In this document: in pieces, positions 42,925 to 54,244 of the stretch
How positions within the stretch are numbered: the stretch's first letter is position 1
Layout: every line of letters begins with the position of its first letter
NCBI RefSeq assembly: GCF_000003815.2
Contig: NC_049992.1
Location: 5,759,146-5,823,145 of the forward strand
DNA length: 64,000 bases
DNA from: Branchiostoma floridae
Lineage: Eukaryota; Chordata; Leptocardii; Amphioxiformes; Branchiostomatidae
Reading direction: 5' to 3'
Position numbers and translations under genes: made by a program
Notes under the pieces: model-generated
What the model saw: the letters and a program-made list of their open reading frames with translations, nothing else
Database searches by the model: none
What the model was told of the DNA's origin: nothing

Positions 42925-44640
42925 AAATAACGTTGTTTTGGTGAATAGTGAGATAGGTGAATAAAATAAAAGTTTCTCAGATCAATGTTTCACACGAAAA
43001 ATTGATAAGATCGGAAATTCCTCCTGCTCACCACGAGGAACTCAAAGTGTCCACCCATTTTCTGTTTCAAACCAAACGTTAGCGTCTCCCTTTTTATCCC
43101 CGGCTAACGCGATGACACGAAAGGGAAACGATTTCCACTATCAACAGTGGCAGCAACAACTTTTATTGCAATCGAAGTGCTTGAAGCGACAGGCCTTCCT
43201 TTCGATAACGGTACGATAACATCCCTTCGCGGCCAGCGGGTGGAAATCTATCGCAGCGCTGGCCTACAGATGCACCTTAGAGGATGAAAAATGCGGCGGT
43301 TTTATCTCATCCTATAGATATTGCTTACTCAAGCTTGTAGGCGATTTTCTGTCGGAGTCAGGGAAAATCATACGCCGGCTGGATCTCATACCTTCTTCTT
43401 CTTAATAAGAAATATAATCCGAAGCCCGCAGGGGAAATATGCTAGCCTTCTCTATCTTTAGCCTTTGTATTATGATGCTCTCTTTGTAAGGGAAGCTGTC
43501 AAGCTTAAACAAAATTAAGTTCTTTCTTGAGCGGTATTGAAAAATCACAATTACCAAGGGATAAAGCACAGGGTCTTCATGGGGTTATGAACTGTAATAC
43601 GTTTGAGGGGCAATGCTGGTCAGCAATGGCGATTTAAAAAAAACAGATACCCAAATAAGGCATAACATTGAAATAAAAACTTTTTGTCGTCGTACCTGTC
43701 ATATAGAAATATACAAATTTAATTTGCCTCCATTGTAGCAACCAGGTTATAACTTTACATGGTACGTATTATATGCAGATGAATGATACAATTCAAGATT
43801 ATATTTTTCATCCAGTACACTCTGCACGGCGACCGCAAATCTTTTGATTGAAAATTTGCAAGACAATTGACTTTCTTCGTACTCAACATTATTTTAAACA
43901 GGACGGCGGACTATACCGACTTCAAACCACCGTTAAGCCATTACTCCAGTCTCGCAGGCCACTGATGAAATATTTTGTGAGCCCATCATGTTGATTCGGA
44001 ACATTTTTTTTCATGAACTAACTTTCTTTGTGTGGGATTGAAAGCTTTTACTTGAATCGAGTTTGTGTTGTGCCTGACAATTGTGTGACGAGTATCTGAC
44101 CGTTGTCATAGCAACGCTCACGGCCTCATCATCTCCAGAGATGTGACTAAGACGCAACTCTGTCGGTCACGACATGCCCAAACATGCAGCCTACTCACTA
44201 AATAGATGAATACATGTCCCCAAGGGTTTGGTGATAATAGTGAGGCTCAGCCTCAGATCTTCTATGTGATGTCTGGCGGCCATGATAACAATCTGCCACA
44301 TCTGAGAATGCGGATTTGTGCCTGCAGACAAAACTGGAACAAAGAAAACTGAAGACACAACCACAACTGTCTCAGAGCAAGGATGCCAGGATATAAGACG
44401 GGCTGCGAATTATAAGTAGTTGTAAGAAAGGATGTCTTGAATACAGATACGGTGCAAGGAGTCCCACGGGCAGTTGTTATGTGCTACGTTATTTCGTTAA
44501 GACTGGAGTCGAATTTAAGATTGGATTGAACTTTATTTTAAGTATTTGGATCTATTTAAAGTGTTTGAAGGCCTTCTATGATTTTAAATCAGTTCAATGC
44601 CTTGCTGATTTGTTTACATCGATGGCATTCTCTTTGAATC
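42925..44640. other. Unassigned sequence, one weak exon candidate
   Basis: A strong acceptor (TTTGTGCCTGCAG) at 44326 precedes a frame KTGTKKTEDTTTTVSEQGCQ that ends at TAG 44417-44419. No donor or polyadenylation signal supports it. Confidence 0.35.
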
Positions 44641-44644
44641 CTAA

Positions 44645-44810
44645 ACTGGTGCGATGCGCTCTACCTCGTAAGTGCCCCGAAATCTGAAGGTCCCGAGTTC
44701 GATACCCACCCTGCCCCGGGAAAAGACACTTTACACGACTTTGCTCACTTCATCCAGGTAAAAATTGTATACCTGACTTTGGCCGGGGAGGCAAAAGAAA
44801 AGACTTCCTT
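44645..44810 (+). mobile_element. tRNA-derived SINE
   Basis: Head with TGGTGCGATGCGCTCTACC (box-A-like) and CCCGAGTTCGATACCC (box B), then the body GACACTTTACACGACTTTGC and ACCTGACTTTGGCCGG. The distal body is missing. Confidence 0.85.
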
Positions 44811-45325
44811 CACCTTATGTCTGTACTGTATACGTGACTCTGTTAATATAAGTTTCTAACTTGAGTGCAGTACCGCATTGTCCTCGTCTGTCCAAAAGTA
44901 AATTGAAAAAAAGAAACTAATGCGAGCGTGTGAAGAACAAAAAATTTTTGCTGAAAAAGTTGTCCTCAGTACTAGATTTAAGTGGCCACAAAGGTTGCAC
45001 TTAACACGCGTATGATTTTCAAAAAAGTAGTCTTTATTTTTGTTATTTCCCTTCTCCTTTGAAAGGGCTTGTTCTTGAACTTAGGTTTTTCTTCATTTTT
45101 ATCTCGGAATTGACGTTTCTGTTCCATGACATTAATATTTGTTTTCGATATTTCTATTGCAATCCACGGCAAATATTTCCTCATTTTACAACTGCTTTGT
45201 ACGATTTACTTTAACATCAAAACATGAAAACTTTGATACTTTTCATATAATAGAATAAACGTAGCCTTACAGTAGACAATGTCCACAGCTATCCTCTCTG
45301 AGAAGTTTCCAAGATGAATCTGTTA

Positions 45326-45365
45326 TTTCATTGCGCAACAATAGTACAAGGTACAAAGTATGACA
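45326..45365 (-). mobile_element. LINE 3' tail, reverse orientation
   Basis: The minus strand reads TTTGTACCTTGTACTATTG then TTGCGCAATG, the tail family seen at 23243 and 40944. Confidence 0.55.
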
Positions 45366-45950
45366 TCTACTGATACATAACTACAGTTATATAAGGCTAA
45401 TCTACTTTTATTTAATACAAGGGTACATAGTATGGGATGAAAATGGACTTTTAAAATCATTGGAGGGATTTCTAGCGTCTAGACATTCTTTAAAATATTA
45501 CTGGGCTGTCACATGTCATAATGTATCTAAATTTATGATATAAGTCCATTGAGGTAAATTCAGTTATTTAAGATGATAGAATAACTATCTAGCTTCATTA
45601 TGATACGGGTCGAAAGTTGAAAGGCGATTATATTGTTTGCAACGGTGTCTAAGAAGAACTTTGTGTGGCACTAGGGAATACGTTAAGATTTTACCCGTTG
45701 GTCCTACTTCATACAAATAAACCTTTTTAACTTAACATGATAGCAGACAACACATTTTATTCGAAGGTATTCATTATTTCAATTATGATGTTTTTGATGC
45801 TAAATGCACGACTAAAGGTTAAACTAAGACGTTATCCAGCAAAAATGTATGAAGTCAACTTCTTTCTACTTTAATTATATCTATCTAACCGCAAGCTAAT
45901 CGACGGTGCTCTCCTGGTCGTTCATCTATTGTGCCATATATTATGATATG

Positions 45951-45986
45951 TTTGGGGTACCTCAAGGAGGTATATTGGGACCACCT
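45951..45986 (+). mobile_element. Reverse transcriptase box, LINE relic 1
   Basis: Encodes FGVPQGGILGPP, matching the GVPQGSxLGPLLF box of LINE reverse transcriptases. Flanking sequence is too decayed to extend. Confidence 0.6.
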
Positions 45987-46964
45987 CCCGATAAGAACAT
46001 ATTTGCCTCGGGTTCCCTAGAAGATATCTAAGATATTTACCATCGTGCGTGTTTCTAAAACACTACAATAGTTGATGATAATAAAACTCAGAATGATCAT
46101 GTTTTAGGTCCAAAAACAATTTTTGAACATTTTTTTTTCGTTGTAGATTTAAGTTCTTTCTCCTTACGCTAAGTCTTTAATCGTTATGTTTCATTAGTGT
46201 TGCTCCAATAGGGTACCAAATATAGCTTTAGCTATTTTAGTTGTCTGCTTCCATGTGTGATTGAATTACACAACCAATGTTTTCTAATGTGTAGTAAGTA
46301 GAGGGATGCAAGTATTCTAGTGTATGACGTCCATGTCTAATAAACCAGCCACGAAAGTTGATGATTTGCATTTTATTCTGCTTCAATCTTATTTCCTTGC
46401 TGAATTCCAGTGGTAGCCTGATACGTGACTTATACAACAAGTCTAATGTACCATAGTATGTCAGCATTGTTTCGCACCATTTTCTTACACCCCAATCCTG
46501 CTTTAATGCAAATGATTTCATTACTTATAATCAAATCACACGTACAATTTCCATATATAGTTTCCATACCTACAGATCCTTTGAAGTGTCAAAAAGCTAT
46601 GTTTGAAACTATGCACATGTTACGATAACATTGCAATTACTTTAATGGTGTTATGGGTCATTGGTATTATAATAGATTATAAATGCAGGCATATAAAACA
46701 GCGAGAATAATTGTTTCCGCCTTATGATTTGATTTTTATGTGTAAAGGCCCGTGGTAGGGTTGCAAATTAAAGATCTAGGTTCCTGGCGTAACACCTCGT
46801 CTGTATTCTATCATTATATCTTAATGATGCCTTAGAGGACGCAGGAAAGGTTATGAGCAACCGTATTCTTTTGTCCACGGGACATATCTCGCAATGCTAA
46901 ACCTGTAATACATTCCCATTGCAAATGAAAATCATTAGAAGTTTAAAAAAAATATATTTTTGTT

Positions 46965-47111
46965 AGGAGGAATTTCAGTTTGTTTGGGGTCCCCCAAGGG
47001 TGCATACTTGGGCCACTTATCAGCTCAACATGCTTAGGACTAGGACGTATACTTGCAATGACAATGTTTTTATCTACTTTATATAATAATAATGCAGAAA
47101 TTGATGACTAA
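46965..47111 (+). mobile_element. Reverse transcriptase fragment, LINE relic 2
   Basis: The frame RRNFSLFGVPQGCILGPLIS continues STCLGLGRILAMTMFLSTLY to TAA. This lines up with the region between the GVPQG box and the YADD box of CR1/L2-type LINEs. The YADD position reads YNNN, so the catalytic motif is lost. Confidence 0.65.
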
Positions 47112-47160
47112 AGTAAAAGGATATTAGCAAATCGGAGTCGTGTCTGTTATTAGGATTTTT

Positions 47161-47223
47161 AGTTTGGTTGAGGTCCCACAAGGGGGCGTGCTGGGACCAC
47201 TTTTGTGTTTGACAAACCCATAA
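47161..47223 (+). mobile_element. Reverse transcriptase box, LINE relic 3
   Basis: Encodes SLVEVPQGGVLGPLLCLTNP and stops at TAA. Just upstream, NRSRVC resembles the segment that normally precedes this box. The Gly before VPQG is changed to Glu. Confidence 0.6.
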
Positions 47224-47229
47224 CCATTT

Positions 47230-50200
47230 TAAAACTTACAATGAATATATCGTGTCAGCTCGAACTTAAACCACGCGGAAGCTAGTAGAGGTAACCCGCT
47301 CGAGACAGAGGCATACGTAACAACTAAGCCTTGGGTGCGAAATATAGCTTGCTAGGTTATCCCACTTGTGCGGCGTAGCAAAGTTTTAACAAAAGCTTAC
47401 GTCGCGTTCAAAGCTTGCTATACTTAAGTGTGGTATGCAAAGTGGTTCCATTATATATAGTAGTGTTTTTTTTTTATTCTTGCAGAAGAAAAGACGTTAT
47501 TGATGAAAAACATTGTGCAAGAAATAAAGCCTGAAATATGTGTTACTATAATCTACTATCCTGCGATATGAATGAATTTAATCTTTGGTAGTTGGTGTCA
47601 TTTCCTTTGAAATTCATATCTCCTGTAAATTTACTTTAATTTAACTTATAAAAACAAAATATCTGAAAACAATTTCGACATTTCTGTATCTACGGGCAGC
47701 CTGTTACACACAACATATTGCGTGGCAACATTTCTGCCAACCTTCAAAACAAAGCGAAGCAAATCTTTTTTTCAACCGACCCGCCCAAAGTCTAACGGCT
47801 TGTTCCAAGTTGACGGAACAGACAATACTAGTTCATTACAGCACAGAATATCATAATCATAACTCCTCTCTTCCGCTACAGATACCATCGCTAATAAATG
47901 GAGGGGATATTTCATATTTAAAGCTGCCCTGTATAGGTTTAACTCACAGACGTTTATATTTTATTATATAGAAACGATGTAATGGCCGTATAATATCTTT
48001 CATCCTAGAATTTGGACTTAAAGCTTTGTGGTAAAATAATCCCTTCAGTACGTAATTTGTAAACCTGAACGTAATCAATAACTCTTGGGTTCCACTGCAA
48101 TTAAAGCAGTGAAGGTCTGTCAAGTTTATTTCAATCAATATCTATAAATCATTCACAGATTCCTAATAATATGACGGTCGATCCGAAACGAGAAAGACGC
48201 AACGAAAGTATGCTTGAAATATCTTACTGAAAAATGTGACAAATATGTTAAAGTACATTATTTGTTTACAACATATGTGAGCAATGATATGTAACAATGC
48301 AAACCTCTTCAATACAAAAATGCACCATTGAAAAGTTTTATAGAAAATATGCTTTTCATTAAAAGTTTTGAAGGAATGGCTAAGACTATATGTATTTTTC
48401 GCATCGATTTAAACACTATTAGAGCGTTAAAAGTTGACATATTCTGGATGTGGCAATCTATATGAAATTGATATCTACTGTACATTATTCCATACATTAT
48501 TTCATGCTTTGAGCGGTTAAAAACGGGCGCAGAAACAAGTTGCTTTATCTTATTACGTAAAAAAGTCCCCCCCCCCCGAAATTGACTTTGATAATTGAAG
48601 TTCTACAACCCTGACTCGGGCTAACATTGCTTAATTTGCCTCTTAGAAAACTTTTTATGGCATTCATCTATACCATTTACCATGAACTTAGATGAGGTCT
48701 TTCAAATAATTTACATGAAACATATGGATGAGAGACAAGTATATAGAAACACTCGTATGAACGTCACCGTCATACAGTAAGATAGATGGGCGAAATTTCG
48801 TTTCTAATAAAGGCACAAGAGCAGCCGCTGCAGACAATTACATCGCTTAATTGAAAAGTCACAATGTGATTAATTAGGCAGGCAGATGGCATAATCTCGT
48901 GTGTGTAATATGTGCACAGAGACTGATGACGAGCCCCATGGGGCCGCAAATAATGAGGTCTACAAACTCCGCAAAAGACAGCTACAAGAAGAAGTTTCGG
49001 GTTTCTTTCTACAAATACACAAATGTAAAGAATGATATCATTTATATCATTGATGCATAAAATGCTATAATGTGTCCTTAAACCATCATTTTTGCAGAAA
49101 AGTAAAATGGTGATATCATTTATTTTTACTTACTAAACATGTTGTCAAGCTGTCTTCCGATTCAACACCAATTTTCACAAATAAAGATTTCATAAGATGG
49201 TTGTATGTTATTATCTTCATGGAAGACCAAAGAGGTTTTCATACCTGTCCCACACTGGCCATCAATTTCAAACGCAAATGCAAGATTCAATATTCTTAGG
49301 CTTCCCGACAGTGAGCCATATAAAACTATCACGGCTAAATATCATTTGTCTGTATAGGATTGCAGGGTATGTCAAACATGAGCCTGTATTGCCATTGGCT
49401 GTGATACTTTCGATCTATGATATCTGGACAAGTGGTGGTGCATTGATCAATGTTAAACCCATGTCAGTCGCCGTAGTGCAATGATAACGTCTTTCTACGA
49501 TTTCGATCTACATAGGCCATCATCTTCGTAGATACCTTTTACAATACTCCGAAAACAGATACAAAAAGTCACTAACTTTGTTCGATACATCAATTTTGAA
49601 GCTGTCGAGAATATAACGGGTTTTTTTCCTTGCTTCAAATTTCAGGGGTTGCAAATAGCTAAATATACAGAATTTTAAAATCTAAAAAAATTGATTGCAA
49701 GTATGCATTTTGACAATGTAGCCCTAACTAGTCGTTGAGTAAAGACTACCTACATGTATATATGAGTGTGTAGTGCTCTTTGTTAAACACATTTTACCAT
49801 AAAAGTTTCAATTTACACGGACATCTTTTTTCACTTGTTTTTTTTTGCAAACGTTACAATTCTCCCTTAACGGTATCAGCGCGTGTTCCATTGCAGATCT
49901 ACGGTCTTAATGGCTTTTATGAAAACCCAACAGACTCCAAATTGAATCAGGTCGAATCGAAGCAGGAATTGCGCGTGTGATGGACACTGACACGTGACAA
50001 GAGCCCACAAAAACACACAAATCCAATAAGAGCGAGCGTGATGGCGAAAGGAGTCGGCGATAATTGACGCAGCGTGGGCTACTTATCTGAAGTACGGATC
50101 TGACAGTTCTGACGGGAGTGTCTTTTCGAATTCCGATGAAATAAAAGCTCTGCTATGATGCGCCCTCCGGCCTAGGTTTTGACAGGGCTGCGGAGTACAG

Positions 50201-51390
50201 ACACTGAAAGTGTATTAGTGCTATCAAAATGATTTCTTAACCTTAGGTTGTTCAATGCACATTCCGAAGAACATTTACAAGTCTTGTCAGACAAAAGTAG
50301 CTCTATGTACAGTCACACTTGGTTGGCCCACTGACGAACCCGACCACCTGAAACAAGCTTATCCTGAATCTTACAAAATCCTCTTGTCTGGAGAAAACAG
50401 CCCCAAGTCACTGTCTCTTGAGTTGTTGAAATCTAGATTCTCGATTTCTACATGATGGTTCTAGATCTAAGTTTAGTGATAGCGAAACGCTGCTTAAAGT
50501 CCAAGAATTCTATGCCAAAATGTAGTAAAATTATGATGTCGTCAACTTTAGTCACATTTTGATGGGAAAGAACGCTGTACATAGATCTTTCTCGCCACAT
50601 TTAATAGCGGGACACATAGCCATAACACATATAACAATCAATCATCGTTTAACAAATTACATATAAGTGATTGGCAGCGTCAGCTACATCAAAATTAATA
50701 TGCATTGCAAATTATAGGTTTATCCCATATCGCATGAAGTGCCATTACGATTGCTAGCTATGCGAAAATCATCAGACATAAAAATGTGATGATCAAATAA
50801 CTGCTCAAAATTTCTTCTCGAGTACTTTGCAACGCAAAATACAGAAGTAAATTCGAGTTGATTATTTATCACATGATTGTGCAGACAAAAATATAGTGGA
50901 GAGATTTATTATAGAAACTTTGTGCTCTTTTAGTTTGCTTTTAGAATAACAGTCTACAGTCAGCTCACGTCTCACCATCTCAAGGGATAAATAATGAACA
51001 CAGTCTACGCCCACTGCGACTTCATTAATGCTACATTAGATCTACCCGTTACGGGGACACTCTACGCAACACAAGCCTTGCGCTTAATCCACCATTATAA
51101 CATAATGCACCGCACAGCCAGACAAATGGCAAACTTTTCTACATGGCGCCTGTTTCCGCGGATATTGTTAGGTAGAGACGATATCATCTTAGTGGACGTT
51201 AGACCCCCGTATTTGAAGAACCGTTGGTGGATAATCCGGCCACCTAGACCCGGCGCCATGACTCTCTCGCTCCGCCGTACCCACAGCAAAACGTCGGGGC
51301 GATTTTCCGTGCTGTTCACCAAGTTCGGTCGAGCAGAAATTGGATTCTTGTCTTTTTCTTTCCGTAAATGTACGTTGCCAAGCATAATCT
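47230..51390. other. Repeat-poor unassigned sequence
   Basis: No MITE, SINE or LINE recognised in about 4 kb. It contains an 11-C run (48567-48577) and a unique segment at 48810-48990 with TTAATTG, TGATTAATTAGG and a GCCCCATGGGGC palindrome. A plus frame at 50255-50455 and the frames at 50994-51401 have no splice support. Confidence 0.5.
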
Positions 51391-51393
51391 ATC

Positions 51394-51508
51394 ATGGGTG
51401 ACAGGCGTACCGGCGCTGCTGCCGTCCTGTGTAATCATTGCGACGCGATAAAGAACATCCATACGTCTTCATATGCAGCTCCTACAGCTCCGCCGTTGTC
51501 GCCATCTG
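51394..51508 (+). CDS. Candidate first coding exon, function unknown
   Basis: ATG 51394 sits in a good initiation context (A at -3, G at +4). It opens MGDRRTGAAAVLCNHCDAIK and continues NIHTSSYAAPTAPPLSPS to a consensus donor CATCTG|GTAAGC at 51509. The block is GC- and CpG-rich compared with its surroundings, as expected of a 5' exon near a promoter. The Cys-x2-Cys pair (CNHC) might begin a metal-binding motif, but one pair is not enough to name a domain. I found no downstream exon that I could join with confidence. Other open frames across 50994-51401 on both strands end before or overlap this exon and are treated as shadows. Confidence 0.35.
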
Positions 51509-51509
51509 G

Positions 51510-53585
51510 TAAGCAAGGGGCGTTGGGTTTCATATTTCGCCTACCTCTGTGACGTCAGAGACACAAGGCGAGAACAGGAACTCCTAATGGAATAAGTTTT
51601 GAGGTGCATTGTACCAGCTTTTAGCGTCTTATCTGACAACTACAGCTTAGACGCTGTAAGGTTCACGAAGTTCACTACCGTTTCCATCTCTTTTGCTGGT
51701 TCGGCTTTTCACAAATGTCATTCAGATTATGAAAACGACATACAAGTAAGCTGATAGTTTTGATTCAAAGGAATAGGATCGCGTTTTGAAAATAACGCCA
51801 GATTCGTAATTCACTTAGAACTCATGCAACAGGACGGGAAAAAATGGTTGTACTGTATTGTTTATACTAGATTGTTGGTGTAAAAAAAATGCAACAACGG
51901 AATGGCTTTCTCGCTACTACAAACACAGTGCAGTTTTATGCATCTCTCAAGATTTCTCCAGGCAGTTTTTTAGAAGTTCGAGGTTCCTAAAAAGTCCATT
52001 CACGTCAATGATAGGTTTTTACTTAGACAAATCAGTTATTACTCGTTCAGTTTGCCATACCAGTCTGCTACTGTAAAGAACCGGTACATCGGAGACTTTC
52101 TAAAACTCTAGATCATGCCCGTGGAAACAGGGCTCAAACTAAAACAAAAACTTACTTGTTATAGCAATATGTCATCGCCAGCTTGCACTCTAACAAGTTT
52201 GGGTGAGTGCGCTCCCACGAAACCTATAAATTAGTAAGACAAAGTTGCTCGCAATTCCCTGACACCGGTTCTATCCGCTCCATTTCTGATTGCCGACTCC
52301 GTGTAATTTGCCCATGTCTAGTCACACCTGTTTCAGCCGCCCTAAGGACCTATCCATCCGGGAAGATTAACTCGGCACTGACATGCCGGGATCGCTAATA
52401 CTCTTCTGTTATCGTCGGAGAGAATCGCAGCGGGGTAGCATACATGTGGATATTGGAGCAGTCCTATCGCTGTTAGGCCATGGAGTACAATCAGCTTCAA
52501 CGTGACAGTTAATGTGTTATTTCCGAATAACTCCCTCAACGCTGTTGTAATTAGTAGTAGTAGTTCTGTTGTATCGTTAACTAAAGAACAATAAATCAAT
52601 AGAAACATGAACGTTAAATATAGGGAATGGAAAGTTAAGTTCAGGCAGCTGTACATAGCGAAATTTGGTCCGGCAAGTCTTTTGAGCAGCATCAACTTTG
52701 AGTTACTTGCATATACATGTGCATACTTACGTTACGCCTTAAGTCTTAGATTACTGTCAAATTCCTTCAACATGCCTCTAAAATCTTCTTTGAGGAGTCC
52801 TTCAGACGTCTTCTCTACTCATTGATAAGCTCTTCACTTGTCGTTTCTCAAGACGTGTTGCTCGTGTCTAAGAACATGCGATACTTGTTAGCAAGATCTC
52901 ATCAGTACGTTGACAAACTCTGATGAATCGCTCCTTCCGCTCAAAGTAGTCCACCCGACCATCATACGGAGATATCATCTTGATGGAGGAATAAATGGCA
53001 TGTAAATTATGCATGACTGATATAGCCTAGATCTGGCGGAGGAATACATTTTGATGCACCGGAGAATTTCCTGTGGGAACACTTATCAGTGGAAAATGGA
53101 TCTGTGGATGTTGTTCTTGGAACTTCATGCATGAGAACGTCTGATTAGATTAATATTCTACTTCCAAAAGCAACATTATGAAATGTTTCCTTTACTCAAT
53201 CATCTTAACTCCGGAAAGTTATTTTATACAGCTTCTAGAGAGGAGGCGTAAAGGTAATATAAGAGAACAATCCGAAGATATCATTGTAGGCCAATATACA
53301 AAATCCCTCTAAAGTCACATGCCTGAAAATGACATCCTGGCCATGGAAAATGGTATATACCGGAGGTTTGACTGTGTTTTCTAGTTTCACACTAGGTCTG
53401 GGTTAATTTTGATAAATGGCATTTTCTCTTAAATATTGTAAGGGTGACCGCTAAAACTGGATGAGATGCCTGCGCACTATTTGATAAAGACATGAGGCCC
53501 GTTTTGAATGATTTCTCATCTAACGGATTACATGGCCGGAACTTACGACACGCCTAGACTTGTTTTTCTCTCAGCTGTATAGTTT
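51510..53585. other. Unassigned sequence
   Basis: No supported feature; frames of 117 and 72 codons at 52342-52825 are of chance length. Confidence 0.5.
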
Positions 53586-53589
53586 GCAA

Positions 53590-53735
53590 TGTATATATTA
53601 TGTTTGTATGTATGTAATGTTGTGTGTGTATTAATGTATTTTATATTGACCACTGGAAGAATAGCTGGCAACATAATGTTGTAATAGCTAAAAGTGGATC
53701 TGAATAAAGTCAAGTCAAGTCAAGTCTAAAAACCT
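53590..53735 (+). mobile_element. LINE 3' end with CAAGT tail repeats
   Basis: Reads GGAAGAATAGCTGGCAAC, TTGTAATAGCTAAAAGTGGA, TCTGAATAAAG and then tandem TCAAG units, the layout of CR1/L2-type LINE 3' ends, with a short tandem tail instead of poly(A). Confidence 0.65.
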
Positions 53736-54029
53736 TACCTACGCACCAAAAGTTAGACTTGAACGTCCTTGTATCGGCATTCAGATATGCAGGCTGTCCT
53801 GGTATAGGATTGCAGCCGTTCAGAAATGGCTAAAAATTGTCAGGCAAAAGACGAGCCGCAAACACGTCCTTCGGGTTATTTAACCAGCATTGAAACACCT
53901 TGATGATCTTCAAAATAATTAGAAAAGTTTGGATACAATTGCGCAATTCTTCAAGATCGCTGAAATATTATGTATTATGATACAATTTTAAACTTATGCA
54001 AAATATTATGATAGCAATACACACAAAGA

Positions 54030-54240
54030 AACGCTTACCGACAAGCTTTTGATCCTTTTCAAGTTGCAATGGCCCACAGTCTATGTCGCACATCTAGACC
54101 GGAGGAGTGGCATCAGCAAAGGGTCAAAGGTGGTTGGAAGTCGGTATCGCCCCCATCTTGGTTGAGGAAAGGTTGATAGGCTTTGATGTAGATGGCCTCG
54201 TGCACTCTTCAACAATTTGAACTGTTGCAAAATGTTTGAA
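54030..54240 (-). mobile_element. Penelope-like element, GIY-YIG end and terminal repeat
   Basis: The minus-strand frame RVHEAIYIKAYQPFLNQDGG continues DTDFQPPLTLC to TGA (54115-54113). It matches the C-terminal end of the Penelope GIY-YIG endonuclease region, where the EAIxI...P.LN.D.G pattern is conserved. After the stop, CTTGAAAAGGATCAAAAGCT and TGTCGGTAAGCG resemble a decayed terminal repeat; the hammerhead GAAA is not recognisable. No reverse transcriptase part is present. Confidence 0.7.
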
Positions 54241-54244
54241 CACT

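Noticed and set aside
48931-48975. Hammerhead-like CTGATGA followed by a GCCCCATGGGGC stem
   Set aside because: The essential GAAA after stem II is CGCAAAT and no stem III or matching stem I is found, so it is a coincidental near-match.
50994-51401. 135-codon plus frame and overlapping minus frames
   Set aside because: They overlap each other on both strands in a GC-rich block where stops are rarer, and none has splice or homology support. The shorter exon at 51394 is better supported.
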